The notes below the pieces were generated by a model. That model saw nothing but the letters and a program-made list of their open reading frames with translations, ran no database searches and was not told the origin of the DNA. DNA of 64,000 nt from Halomonas sp. M4R1S46. GTDB taxonomy: Bacteria; Pseudomonadota; Gammaproteobacteria; Pseudomonadales; Halomonadaceae. Within the stretch, counting starts at the first letter, position 1; every line of letters starts with the position of its first letter. The stretch lies in NCBI RefSeq assembly GCF_025725685.1, contig NZ_CP107008.1, positions 1,612,001 through 1,676,000 of the forward strand, given 5' to 3'. Shown piece after piece: positions 44,921 to 53,464 of this stretch. Made by a program: the position numbers and the translations under genes.

Positions 44921-45035
44921 CCTGCACGAGCCTCGGCTCGATGCGATAGGTGAGCCCGGCCTCCTCGAGGAGCATCGTGATCTTGTGCCCGTTGGGCGTG
45001 GTCCAGGAGTCGAGATCGCTCGCCTCGGCTCCTCG
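44921..45035 (-). pseudogene. Remnant of a glutathione S-transferase N-terminus
   Basis: A minus-strand frame without a start codon reads SDLDSWTTPNGHKITMLLEE followed by AGLTYRIEPR and a TAG. This is the N-terminal thioredoxin-fold pattern of YghU-type glutathione transferases (W-x-TPNG-K-I, LEE-GL-Y). Only about 37 codons survive; the rest of the gene is missing on both sides. It lies directly behind the DJ-1/PfpI gene. Confidence 0.6.
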
Positions 45036-45722
45036 TTATCCTTTCAGCATGGCGATCAGCCGCTCGGCCACCGGTGCGGAGGAGGGCGGGTTCTGCCCGG
45101 TGAGTAACTGCCCGTCCTGGCGAGTGTAGGGGGTGAAGTCCTCGGCCTTGGAGTACCTGCCGCCCCGGGCGATCAGGGCGTCTTCTACCAACTGCGGGAC
45201 GACCTCGGTCAGGCCGACCGCCGCTTCCTCGCCGTTGGTGAAGCCGGTGACCTCGCGTCCCTCGACGATGGGCCTGCCCGAGGCGTCCCTGGCGTTCAGC
45301 AGCACGATGGGCGCGTGGCAGACCGCCGAGACCGGCTTGCCCTGGGTCCAGAAGGCCTCGATCAGGCGGATCGAGTCGCGGTCGTCGACCAGGTCCCAGA
45401 GCGGACCGTGACCGCCGGGGTAGAAGACCGCATCGAAGTCGTCGGCGTTCATCTCGGCGAGTCGATGGGTGGTGGCGAGCCGGGCCTGGGCCTCCGGGTC
45501 CTGCTTGAAGCGCCGCGTCGCCTCGGTCTGGCTGTCCTCGGCGTCGCTCTTGGGATCCAGCGGGGGTTGTCCGCCCTGGGGGGAGGCCAGGGTAATCTCG
45601 GCACCGGCATCCTTCAGGGCATAGTAGGGGGCCGCGAATTCTTCCAGCCAGAAGCCGGTCTTCTCGCCGGTGTCGCCGAGACGGTCGTGCGAGGTCAATA
45701 CGATCAGGATCCGCTTGTTCAT
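45036..45722 (-). CDS. DJ-1/PfpI family protein (Hsp31/glyoxalase III-like)
   Basis: A 228-aa class I glutamine-amidotransferase-like protein. The nucleophile Cys is in the elbow AVCHAPIVLLN, the partner acid Glu in FWLEEFAAPYYAL, and FYPGGHGPLWDL is the substrate loop; GEKTGFWLEE is typical of the Hsp31-like group that converts methylglyoxal or repairs glycation. GGAGG precedes ATG 45722 and the family start MNKRILIVLTSHD. The exact activity is inferred from the family. Confidence 0.85.
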   Translation of the reverse strand: MNKRILIVLTSHDRLGDTGEKTGFWLEEFAAPYYALKDAGAEITLASPQGGQPPLDPKSDAEDSQTEATRRFKQDPEAQARLATTHRLAEMNADDFDAVFYPGGHGPLWDLVDDRDSIRLIEAFWTQGKPVSAVCHAPIVLLNARDASGRPIVEGREVTGFTNGEEAAVGLTEVVPQLVEDALIARGGRYSKAEDFTPYTRQDGQLLTGQNPPSSAPVAERLIAMLKG

Positions 45723-45894
45723 CGGTCTTTTCCTCCTTGGCCGGGGCGTCGAAGTCACGTGGCCCCGGAAAAGCGGGTTGGTTCCGGTGATCTGGCACCG
45801 GGCGAGTCGAGTGGTTCCCATCCGACTGCGGGCCTGGTTGCGCGAGCGGATCCGGGCGCCGCTGTCGCCCGACGGCGAGTGACCCTGGAAGGCC

Positions 45895-46929
45895 TCAGGT
45901 GCTCTCGCCGACCAGCAGCTCGAAGCCGACATCCAACTGGCGGCGGGTGACCCGCTTGCCATCCAGCCGCCGCAGGATCTGTTCGGCGGCCTGGCGTCCC
46001 ATGGTCTCGCGGGGGGACCGGATCGTCGTCAGGCGTGGCGTGAGGTGCTGGCCCAGGGCCAGGCCGTTGAATCCGGCGATGGCGATCTCGTCCGGCACCT
46101 TCAGGCCGAGCCGGAAGCCGTGCAGCAGGGCACCGGCCGCCAGGTCGTCGTTGGCGAAGTGAATGGCCTCGGCCTGAGGGTAGGCCTCGCGCACCCGGTC
46201 GAGTCCGGCGGCGCCGGCCTCCAGGCTGCCCAGCCGGTCCAGTTCGATGAGCGGGGCCTCGCGCCCGGCCGCCTCCATGACCTCCCGGTGGCCGGCGAGG
46301 CGCAGTCCGGCCCGGTAGTCCTTGTCCAGGCAGGCGCCGACGTAGACGGTGCGGCGATAGCCACGCTCCAGCAGGTGGCGGGCCATGCAGCGGCCGGCCT
46401 CGCGATGGTCCAGGCCGACGTTGAGGTCCAGGGCCTCGCCCAGCTCCATGACCTCCATCACCGGCTTGTCGCAATGCTCGAGCAGGTCGCGACAGGCCGG
46501 CGTATGGCGCAGCCCGGCGGTGACCAGTGCCGAACACGACCAGCCCAGGAAGGTCCTGACCAGGCGGTGCTCGCGCTCGATGTCGTAGTCGGTGTTGCCC
46601 AGCAGGATCTGGTAGCCCTGCGCCTCGAAGGTCGTCTGCAGGCCGCGGATCACCTCGATGAACACGGCGTTGGCCAGCGACGGCACGATTACCGCGATGA
46701 AGCGGGAGCGGGCGGACGCCAGGCTGCCGGCGACGAGGTTGGGCACGTAGCCCACCCGGTCGACGGCCTCGAGGACCCGCTTGCGGGTCTCCTCGTTGAC
46801 GCGCTCGGGCGTGTTCAGCGCGCGGGAGGCGGTGATGGAGGACACGCCGGCGGCGGCCGCGACCTCCTTGAGGGTCGGCTGGGTCGAACCGCGGCGGCGC
46901 CGTGTCCTGCTGGGATCCTGATTAGACAT
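45895..46929 (-). CDS. LacI-family regulator of the tetronate genes
   Basis: A 344-aa LacI/GalR regulator: helix-turn-helix at about 18-40 (TLKEVAAAAGVSSITASRALNTPERV), hinge, then a periplasmic-binding-like effector domain (FIAVIVPSLANAVFIEVIRGLQ; IHFANDDLAAGALLHGF). The group resembles GntR/IdnR regulators of sugar-acid genes. It is divergent from ltnD; the perfect palindrome ATGTTAGCGCTAACAT lies between. The effector is probably an intermediate of threonate or erythronate breakdown. AAGGA precedes ATG 46929. Confidence 0.9.
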   Translation of the reverse strand: MSNQDPSRTRRRRGSTQPTLKEVAAAAGVSSITASRALNTPERVNEETRKRVLEAVDRVGYVPNLVAGSLASARSRFIAVIVPSLANAVFIEVIRGLQTTFEAQGYQILLGNTDYDIEREHRLVRTFLGWSCSALVTAGLRHTPACRDLLEHCDKPVMEVMELGEALDLNVGLDHREAGRCMARHLLERGYRRTVYVGACLDKDYRAGLRLAGHREVMEAAGREAPLIELDRLGSLEAGAAGLDRVREAYPQAEAIHFANDDLAAGALLHGFRLGLKVPDEIAIAGFNGLALGQHLTPRLTTIRSPRETMGRQAAEQILRRLDGKRVTRRQLDVGFELLVGEST

Positions 46930-46983
46930 TGGTCACATCCTTGCACACTGGGCTTGCTGTGGGAAAGTCACTCGTCTAGAACT

Positions 46984-47013
46984 ATGTTAGCGCTAACATG
47001 ACAGCGCTACCAT
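46984..47013. promoter_or_regulatory. Overlapping LacI-type operators upstream of ltnD
   Basis: ATGTTAGCGCTAACAT (46984-46999) is a perfect 16-base palindrome of the LacI/GalR type with central CG. ATGACAGCGCTACCAT (46998-47013) matches it in 13 of 16 positions, offset by 14 bases. Both lie just before the ltnD GTG start. Confidence 0.8.
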
Positions 47014-47045
47014 CGCGAATCACACGACCATCGGGAGATCGAAAG

Positions 47046-47981
47046 GTGAGTGACATTTCCGCAAGCGCGCCGCGCATCGGGGTCATCGGCCTGGGCGCCA
47101 TGGGCATGGGCACGGCCACCGCCCTCCTCGAACAGGGGCTGGCGGTGACCGGCTGCGACGTCTCGACCCCGGCACGCCAGGCCTTCGAGGCCCAGGGAGG
47201 GCGCACGGCCACCACCCCCGCGGAACTGGCCGCCCGCTGCGACATCGTGCTCCTGGTGGTCGTCAACGCCGACCAGGTCGAGCAGGTACTGTTCGGTGAC
47301 CAGGGCCTGGTGGGTCGCCTCGCCCCGGGCAGCGTGGTACTGCAGTGCGCAACGGTGGCCCCCAGCATCGCCCGCCGGCTCGGCGAGCGGCTGGCCGAGG
47401 CCGGGCTCGAGATGCTCGATGCGCCGATCAGCGGCGGGGCGGCCAAGGCGCGCCGCGGCGAGCTCTCGGTGATGGCCTCCGGCACGCCCGCGGCCTTCGA
47501 CAAGGCCGCTGCGGCGCTGGACGGCATGGCGGCCACCGTCTATCGGCTGGGTGACGCGGCCGGCATCGGCTCGAGCATGAAGCTCGTCAACCAGTTGCTG
47601 GCCGGGGTGCATATCGCCACGGCGGCGGAGGCCATGGCGCTGGGTATCCGCATGGGGCTGGACCCGGACACCGTCTACGAGGTGATCACCCATTCGGCGG
47701 GCAACTCCTGGATGTTCGAGAACCGGGTGCCACATATCCTCAAGGGCGACTACACCCCGCTGTCCGCCGTCGACATCTTCGTCAAGGACCTCAACATCGT
47801 CCACGACACCGGCCGTGAGCTGGCCATGCCGACGCCGGTGACCGCCAGTGCCCTGCAGCAGTTCACCGCGGCCAAGGGCGCCGGTTTCGGGCGCGAGGAC
47901 GACTCGGCGGTGATCAAGGTCTACGAGCGGCTGTCGGGCATCGCGCTGCCCGAGGCGGCCAACGACCCGGGGGAGGCGTGA
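47046..47981 (+). CDS. ltnD: L-threonate dehydrogenase
   Basis: A 311-aa member of the 3-hydroxyisobutyrate dehydrogenase family that oxidises L-threonate to 2-oxo-tetronate with NAD. GLGAMGMG gives the nucleotide site; DAPISGGAAKARRGELSVMASG is the substrate motif; the catalytic Lys is in SSMKLVNQLLAGVH. The GTG at 47046 is taken as start: GGGAG lies 8 bases before it, whereas the ATG at 46998 sits inside the operator. The neighbours otnK, otnC and otnI define the pathway. Its stop is 2 bases before the otnK start. Confidence 0.88.
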   Translation: MSDISASAPRIGVIGLGAMGMGTATALLEQGLAVTGCDVSTPARQAFEAQGGRTATTPAELAARCDIVLLVVVNADQVEQVLFGDQGLVGRLAPGSVVLQCATVAPSIARRLGERLAEAGLEMLDAPISGGAAKARRGELSVMASGTPAAFDKAAAALDGMAATVYRLGDAAGIGSSMKLVNQLLAGVHIATAAEAMALGIRMGLDPDTVYEVITHSAGNSWMFENRVPHILKGDYTPLSAVDIFVKDLNIVHDTGRELAMPTPVTASALQQFTAAKGAGFGREDDSAVIKVYERLSGIALPEAANDPGEA

Positions 47982-47983
47982 CC

Positions 47984-49264
47984 ATGGGGATCGTACTGGG
48001 TGCCATCGCCGACGACTTCACCGGGGCCAGCGACCTCGCCAACAACCTGGTGCGCAGCGGCATGCGCTGCCTGCAGGTGATCGGCGTGCCGCAGGGCCCC
48101 CTGCCGCTGGAGGATGTCGATGTGGTGGTGGTGGCGCTGAAGTCCCGCTCCTGTCCGGCGTCCCAAGCCGTCGAGGACTCCCTCGCCGCCCTCGACTGGT
48201 TGCAGGGCCAGGGGGCGCGCCAGGTCTTCTTCAAGTACTGCTCGACCTTCGACTCCACCGCCGCGGGCAACATCGGCCCGGTCAGCGAGGCGCTGATGGA
48301 GCGCCTCGGCGCGGCGCAGACCGTCATGGTGCCGGCCTTCCCGATCAATGGGCGCACCGTCTACCAGGGCCACCTGTTCGTCGGCGACCGGCTGCTGAGC
48401 GAGAGCGGGATGCAGCACCACCCGCTGAACCCCATGCGTGACGCCGACCTGGTGCGGGTGCTGTCCCGCCAGGCCTCGCGTCCGGTCGGGCTGGCGGCCC
48501 GCCCGGTGCTGGCCCAGGGCGGCGAGGCGACCCGCCGGCACCTGGAGGCGCTGCGTGAGCAGGGGATCGGGCATGTCATCTGCGACACCCTCGACGAGCA
48601 GGACCTCGAGGCGATCGCCGAGGCCGTGGTCGACCTGCCGCTGGTCACCGGCGGCTCCGGGCTCGGCCAGGCCCTTCCCGCCCAGTATCGGCGCCGGGGC
48701 TGGCTCGCCGAGGTCGCCGAGCCCGGCCGCCTCGCCCCGGCGTCGGGCAGCGCCCTGGTGCTCTCGGGCAGCTGCTCGCGAGCGACGCTCGGCCAGGTCG
48801 TTCGTTTCCTCGAACGCCACCCGGGCCATGCCCTGGACCCGCTGGCGCTCGCTGAGGGCGAGGACCACTTCCAGGCGGCGTTGGCCTTCGCCCGGGAGCG
48901 GCTGGCGGCCGGCGGTCCCGTGCTGGTCTATGCCTCCGCCGAGCCGGAGCGGGTCCGGGCCGCCCAGGCGGCGCTCGGCACCGAGCGCGCCGGCCAGCTG
49001 GTCGAGGCGGCACTGGGGCGCCTGGCCCGCCAGCTCGTCGCGGAAGGGGTGGGGCGCCTGGTGGTCGCCGGCGGCGAGACCTCCGGCGCGGTGGTCTCGG
49101 CGCTCGGCATCCGCACGCTGCGCATCGGCGACCAGATCGATCCCGGGGTGCCCTGGACCCAGGCGCCGCTCGCCGATCGCGAGGCCCCGCTGTCCCTGGC
49201 CCTCAAGTCGGGCAACTTCGGTGGCCCGGACTTCTTCACCCGAGCCTTCGAGGTGCTGCCATGA
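47984..49264 (+). CDS. otnK: 3-oxo-tetronate kinase (four-carbon acid sugar kinase, DUF1537 family)
   Basis: A 426-aa kinase phosphorylating 3-oxo-tetronate to its 4-phosphate. The N-terminal domain starts with AIADDFTGASDLANNLV, diagnostic for the family; PAFPINGRTVYQGHLFV follows; the C-terminal nucleotide domain has VAGGETSGAVV and LKSGNFGGPDFF. GGGGGAGG precedes ATG 47984; a GTG two codons earlier overlaps the ltnD stop and is less likely. Its stop overlaps the otnC start (ATGA). Confidence 0.9.
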   Translation: MGIVLGAIADDFTGASDLANNLVRSGMRCLQVIGVPQGPLPLEDVDVVVVALKSRSCPASQAVEDSLAALDWLQGQGARQVFFKYCSTFDSTAAGNIGPVSEALMERLGAAQTVMVPAFPINGRTVYQGHLFVGDRLLSESGMQHHPLNPMRDADLVRVLSRQASRPVGLAARPVLAQGGEATRRHLEALREQGIGHVICDTLDEQDLEAIAEAVVDLPLVTGGSGLGQALPAQYRRRGWLAEVAEPGRLAPASGSALVLSGSCSRATLGQVVRFLERHPGHALDPLALAEGEDHFQAALAFARERLAAGGPVLVYASAEPERVRAAQAALGTERAGQLVEAALGRLARQLVAEGVGRLVVAGGETSGAVVSALGIRTLRIGDQIDPGVPWTQAPLADREAPLSLALKSGNFGGPDFFTRAFEVLP

Positions 49265-49908
49265 GCGTTCATGCCATCAATGCGCTGCGCGAGCGGATCG
49301 CCACCCTGGGTCAGTCGCTGTTCGACCGCGGCCTGACCATGGGCTCCAGCGGCAACATCAGCGTGCGCCTGGAGGATGGCGGCTGGCTGATGACGCCCAC
49401 CAATGCCTGCCTGGGACGCCTCGACCCGGCGCGCATCTCGCGCCTGGACCGGGACGGCCGGCTGCTCGACGGCGACAAGCCGACCAAGGAGCACTTCCTG
49501 CACACGGCGATGTACGAGGAGCGTCCCCAGTCGGGCGCCATCGTCCACCTCCACTCCACCCATTCGGTGGCCGTCTCCTGTCTGCCCGACGTGGACCCCT
49601 GCGACTGCATCCCGCCGCTGACCGCCTACTACGTGATGCGGGTGGGCCGCCTGCCGCTGGTGCCCTACCACATTCCCGGCGACCCGAGCCTGGGGGATGC
49701 CGTGCGCGGGCTGGCCGGGCGCCACAGTGCGGTGCTGCTGGCCAACCACGGCCCGGTGGTCGCCGGCAAGTCGCTGGAGGCGGCGGTCTATGCCACCGAG
49801 GAACTGGAGGAGACCGCCAGGCTGTACCTGCTGCTGCGCGGGCAGAAGCCACGCGGCCTGACCCCCGAGCAGGTGGCCGAGCTCGAAGCGCGCTTCCCGC
49901 GCGACTGA
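49261..49908 (+). CDS. otnC: 3-oxo-tetronate 4-phosphate decarboxylase (class II aldolase fold)
   Basis: A 215-aa zinc enzyme of the fuculose-aldolase family. Signatures: GLTMGSSGNISVR (phosphate loop), KEHFLHTAMYEERP, and the metal histidines in HLHSTHS with another in LANHGPVVAG. In this context it decarboxylates 3-oxo-tetronate 4-phosphate to dihydroxyacetone phosphate. Coupled to otnK by an ATGA overlap. Confidence 0.9.
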   Translation: MSVHAINALRERIATLGQSLFDRGLTMGSSGNISVRLEDGGWLMTPTNACLGRLDPARISRLDRDGRLLDGDKPTKEHFLHTAMYEERPQSGAIVHLHSTHSVAVSCLPDVDPCDCIPPLTAYYVMRVGRLPLVPYHIPGDPSLGDAVRGLAGRHSAVLLANHGPVVAGKSLEAAVYATEELEETARLYLLLRGQKPRGLTPEQVAELEARFPRD

Positions 49909-49928
49909 ACCCACAGCGAGGACCGATC

Positions 49929-50723
49929 ATGATCCGACTGGCCGCCAACCTCAGCATGCTGTTTCAGGAGCATGCCTTCCTCGACCGCTTCGCCGCGGCC
50001 GCCGATGCCGGCTTCACGGGGGTCGAGTACCTGTTCCCCTATGCCCATGCGCCGGAGCGGATCGCCGAGGCGCTGCGCGAGTCGGGCGTCGAGCAGGTGC
50101 TGTTCAACCTGCCGCCCGGCGACTGGGCGGCGGGGGAGCGCGGGCTCGCCAGCCTGCCGGGCCGCGAGGCGGAGTTTCGCGACGCCGTGATCGAGGGGCT
50201 GCGCTATGCCGCGCAGCTGGACTGCCCGCGCGTGCATGCCATGGCCGGGCTGCTGCCCGAGGACGCCGATGCCGAGGTCCGCGAGGCCCATCACGCCACC
50301 TACCTGGCGAACCTGCGCTTCGCCGCCGGGGAGGCGGCCAAGGCCGGCAGGGAGCTGCTGATCGAGCCGATCAATACCCGTGACATGCCGGGCTACTACC
50401 TCTCTCGCCAGGACCAGGCGGTGGCGGTCCTCGAGGCCGTGGGGGCCGACAACCTGCGCCTGCAGTTCGACCTCTACCATTGCCAGATCATGGAAGGCGA
50501 CCTGATCCGCCACCTCGAGCGTCTGCTGCCCCGCATCGGCCACGTGCAGATCGCCGGGGTGCCGGAGCGCCACGAGCCGGACATCGGCGAGGTCCATTAT
50601 CCGGCGGTGCTCGAGCGCCTCGCGGCCCTGGGCTATCAGGGCTGGGTCGGCTGCGAGTACCGGCCGGCCGCCGACACCCGCGACGGCCTGGGCTGGGGCC
50701 GCGACTACGGGCTCCAGCCCTGA
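49929..50723 (+). CDS. otnI: 2-oxo-tetronate isomerase (hydroxypyruvate isomerase-like)
   Basis: A 264-aa TIM-barrel isomerase moving the keto group between 2-oxo- and 3-oxo-tetronate. It starts MIRLAANLSMLFQEHAFLDRF and has GFTGVEYLFPY, IEPINTRDMPGYYL, QFDLYHCQIMEGDL and the C-terminal GCEYRPAADTRDGLGW, all as in the Hyi/OtnI family, with metal ligands in E-P-I-N, D-x-Y-H and the C-terminal E. GCGAGGACCG precedes the ATG, 20 bases after otnC. Confidence 0.9.
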   Translation: MIRLAANLSMLFQEHAFLDRFAAAADAGFTGVEYLFPYAHAPERIAEALRESGVEQVLFNLPPGDWAAGERGLASLPGREAEFRDAVIEGLRYAAQLDCPRVHAMAGLLPEDADAEVREAHHATYLANLRFAAGEAAKAGRELLIEPINTRDMPGYYLSRQDQAVAVLEAVGADNLRLQFDLYHCQIMEGDLIRHLERLLPRIGHVQIAGVPERHEPDIGEVHYPAVLERLAALGYQGWVGCEYRPAADTRDGLGWGRDYGLQP

Positions 50724-50769
50724 CCGGAAGTACCGACACGACAACCTCTAGATCAGGAAGCGAGAATCC

Positions 50770-51732
50770 ATGCATATAGCGATCACCGGCGCCGCCGGCT
50801 TTCTCGGCCAGCGCCTCGTGCACCGGCTCCTCGATCGCGGCACGCTCAATGGCACCGCGATCCGCCGCCTGACCCTGGTCGACCGGACCGAGCCGCCCGC
50901 CATCGCCCGGGAGGGCGTCGAGGTGGTGCCCCTGGCGCTGGACATCAGCACCCCGGGCGCCCTGGACCCGGTGCTGGAGGCCCGGCCCGATGTCATCTAC
51001 CACCTGGCCGCGGTGGTCAGCTCGGCGGCCGAGGCGGACCTCGACCTGGGCATGCGCGTCAACTTCGACGCCACCCGCGCCCTGCTCGAGGGCTGCCGCG
51101 CCCAGGGGCTGTCCGATACCCGCCTGGTCATGGCCAGTTCCGTGGCGGCCTATGGCGGCGACCTGCCGGAAGTCCTCGACGACATGACCGCGCTGCACCC
51201 CCAGAACTCCTATGGCGCCCAGAAGGCCATGAGCGAGCTGCTGGTCAACGACTACAGCCGTCGCGGCCTCGTCGACGGGCTGGTGCTGCGCCTGCCGACC
51301 ATCGTCATTCGCCCCGGGCGTCCCAATGCCGCGGCCTCGAGCTTTGCCTCCAGCATCCTGCGCGAGCCGCTGAACGGCGAGGAGGCCGTCTGCCCCGTCC
51401 CCACCGACCTGGAGCTGTTCGTGATGTCGCCGGCCAAGGTGGTCGAGGCGCTGATCCACGGCGCCGAGGTGCCGGGCGAGGCGCTGGGCCCTTTCCGGGC
51501 CTTCATGCTGCCGGGCATCACCGTCAGCGTCGCCGAGATGCTCGAGGCGCTGGGCGAGGCGACCGGAGAGGAGGCGCTGGCCCGGGTGCGCCACGAGCCC
51601 GATGCGCGCATCGAGGCCATCGTCGGCAGCTGGCCGGCGCGCTTCACCAACGAGCGCGCCCGCCGGCTGGGCTTCCAGAGCGACAAGGATTTCCACGAGA
51701 TCGTCGAGGCCTTCCTGGACGAACGTGCCTGA
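50770..51732 (+). CDS. denD: D-erythronate dehydrogenase
   Basis: A 320-aa extended short-chain dehydrogenase (NAD-dependent epimerase/dehydratase fold). ITGAAGFLGQRL at 4-15 binds NAD; the active site shows MASSVAAYGG and SYGAQKAMSELLVNDY (YxxxK). In known acid-sugar clusters DenD oxidises D-erythronate to 2-oxo-tetronate, so this gene lets a second substrate enter the same route as ltnD. It follows otnI by 46 bases. Identification rests on overall resemblance and context. Confidence 0.85.
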   Translation: MHIAITGAAGFLGQRLVHRLLDRGTLNGTAIRRLTLVDRTEPPAIAREGVEVVPLALDISTPGALDPVLEARPDVIYHLAAVVSSAAEADLDLGMRVNFDATRALLEGCRAQGLSDTRLVMASSVAAYGGDLPEVLDDMTALHPQNSYGAQKAMSELLVNDYSRRGLVDGLVLRLPTIVIRPGRPNAAASSFASSILREPLNGEEAVCPVPTDLELFVMSPAKVVEALIHGAEVPGEALGPFRAFMLPGITVSVAEMLEALGEATGEEALARVRHEPDARIEAIVGSWPARFTNERARRLGFQSDKDFHEIVEAFLDERA

Positions 51733-51794
51733 TCCCGGGACCACCCCCCCGGGATGTTTCCCCAAGCGTATCAATGCCAACAGAGGTGACAACA

Positions 51795-52796
51795 ATGACA
51801 GCCACTTTCGCACGCCGCACCCTGGCCACCGCCATCACCGGTGCCACGACCGCCGCGCTCGCCATGGGGGCCCTCAGCGCCCAGGCGGCACAGACCATCA
51901 ACCTGGGCCACACCCTCTCCGACAGTTCCCACTACTCGGTCGGGGCCGATGCCTTCAAGGAGACCCTCGAGCGCCTCAGCGACGGCGAGTTCGAGGTCGT
52001 GGAGCATCCCTCGGGCGCCCTCGGCGGCGAGCGCGCCATGATCGAGGGCCTGCAGATCGGCACCGTGGACCTGGTGATCACCTCCACCGGTCCGCTGGGC
52101 AACTTCGTGCCGGAGACCTATGTGCTCGATCTGCCGTTCCTGTTCGAGGACTACGACGAGGCGCGCTGCGTGCTCGACGGCGAGGTCGGCCAGGACCTGC
52201 TCGACAAGATGAGCAACCACGACCTGGTGGGCCTGGCCTGGTCGGAGAATGGCTTCCGCCACATGACCAACAGCCAGCGGCCGGTCACCTCGCCGGGCGA
52301 CGCCGAGGGTCTCAAGGTCCGCACCATGGAGAACAAGGTGCACATGGAGGCCTTCGAGCAGATGGGCGTGCATCCCACCCCGATGGCCTTCCCCGAGGTG
52401 TTCACCGCCCTGCAGCAGGGCACCGTGGACGGCCAGGAGAACCCCATCACGGTGATCGTCGCCACCAAGTTCTGGGAAGTGCAGGATCACCTCTCGCTGA
52501 CCGGGCATGTCTACTCGCCCGCCGTGGTGCTGGGTTCGCCGATCCTGCTCGACGGGCTCTCCGAGGAGCAGCGCGGCTGGTTCGAACAGGCCGCCCAGGC
52601 CTCCGCCGAGGCCACCCGCGAGGAAGTGTCGCGTCTCGAGAGCGAGGGCGTGGAACTGCTGCGCGAGAAGGGCATGACCGTGGAGACGGACATCGACAAG
52701 GCGCCGTTCCAGGAAGCCGTCAAGCCGGCCTACCAGATCTACACCGACCAGTACGGCAGCGAGATGCTCGACCGCGTGCGCGCCAGCGACTGCTGA
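51795..52796 (+). CDS. TRAP transporter solute-binding protein
   Basis: A 333-aa DctP-family periplasmic protein. Signal peptide to about residue 32 (ATTAALAMGALSAQA, mature AQTINLGH). Family features: GGERAMIEGLQIGTVDLVITSTGPLG, LPFLFEDYDEA, GLKVRTMENKVHMEAFEQMG with the ligand Arg, and FPEVFTALQQGTVDGQENP. ATG 51795 has AGAGGTG upstream. Given the cluster, L-threonate or D-erythronate is the expected ligand; TRAP binding proteins of this type are known to bind four-carbon acid sugars. Confidence 0.9.
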   Translation: MTATFARRTLATAITGATTAALAMGALSAQAAQTINLGHTLSDSSHYSVGADAFKETLERLSDGEFEVVEHPSGALGGERAMIEGLQIGTVDLVITSTGPLGNFVPETYVLDLPFLFEDYDEARCVLDGEVGQDLLDKMSNHDLVGLAWSENGFRHMTNSQRPVTSPGDAEGLKVRTMENKVHMEAFEQMGVHPTPMAFPEVFTALQQGTVDGQENPITVIVATKFWEVQDHLSLTGHVYSPAVVLGSPILLDGLSEEQRGWFEQAAQASAEATREEVSRLESEGVELLREKGMTVETDIDKAPFQEAVKPAYQIYTDQYGSEMLDRVRASDC

Positions 52797-52813
52797 TCCG
52801 CTGAACCGACCCT

Positions 52814-52834
52814 CCGGCACCCTCAGGGTGCCGG
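52814..52834. terminator. Intercistronic hairpin after the TRAP binding-protein gene
   Basis: CCGGCACCC (52814-52822) and GGGTGCCGG (52826-52834) around TCA, between the dctP-type stop and the dctQ-type start on the plus strand. Confidence 0.6.
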
Positions 52835-52849
52835 GGCCCTGCTTCACTG

Positions 52850-53464
52850 ATGGTGGCCACGATGCTGCAACTCTTTCTCAGGGTCGAGCGCCAGACCACC
52901 CGTCTGGCCCTGCTCGGCGCCGTGCTCATGCTGATCGTGTCGGTTTCCCTGGGCTTCTACCAGGTGATGACGCGATTCGTCTTCGATGCCCCGTCGACCT
53001 GGTCCGAGGTGATCTCCCGCTCGGCCATGATCTGGTGTGTCTTCCTGGGGGCCGCGGCAGGCTTCCGGGGCGGGTTCATGATGTCCGTGGAGGTCATCTA
53101 CAAGCTGGTGCCGGGGCGTCGCCTGATCTGGCTGGAGGGCTTCATCGCCGCGTGCTGCGCCGTGGTGCTGGTGGTGCTGATCACCTTCGGCACCGCCATG
53201 ATGCTGCGGGTCCAGAACCAGATGCTGTCGGGGCTCGAGGTCTCGATAGCCTGGGCCTATGCCGCCATGCCGGTGGGCGCCAGCTTCGCGCTGGTCGCGG
53301 TGCTCGCCCGCCTGCTCGCCCAGGCCGCCGGCCAGGAGACCATCGGCCCGGTCGTGGAAGAGGTGCCGGCGGTGGCCGGCGAGGGCGCGATGCCGGTGAC
53401 CGGCGGCCCCACCCAGGATGCCGTCGCCCCCGGCAAGCCCAACGACAGGAGTGAACGCCCATGA
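52850..53464 (+). CDS. TRAP transporter small permease
   Basis: A 204-aa DctQ-family membrane protein with four hydrophobic segments. The pattern VMTRFVFDAPSTWSEVISR and the following FLGAAAGFRGGFMMSVEVIYKLV is typical. Start may be the ATG at 52850 or the one at 52862, which has GGTGG 5 bases upstream. The hydrophilic C-terminal 40 residues are longer than usual. Stop overlaps the large permease start (ATGA at 53461). Confidence 0.88.
   Translation: MVATMLQLFLRVERQTTRLALLGAVLMLIVSVSLGFYQVMTRFVFDAPSTWSEVISRSAMIWCVFLGAAAGFRGGFMMSVEVIYKLVPGRRLIWLEGFIAACCAVVLVVLITFGTAMMLRVQNQMLSGLEVSIAWAYAAMPVGASFALVAVLARLLAQAAGQETIGPVVEEVPAVAGEGAMPVTGGPTQDAVAPGKPNDRSERP

Noticed and set aside
46998..47045. ATG at 46998 as the ltnD start
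   Set aside because: It lies in the LacI operator and has no ribosome site; the GTG at 47046 has GGGAG at 8 bases and gives the normal family length.
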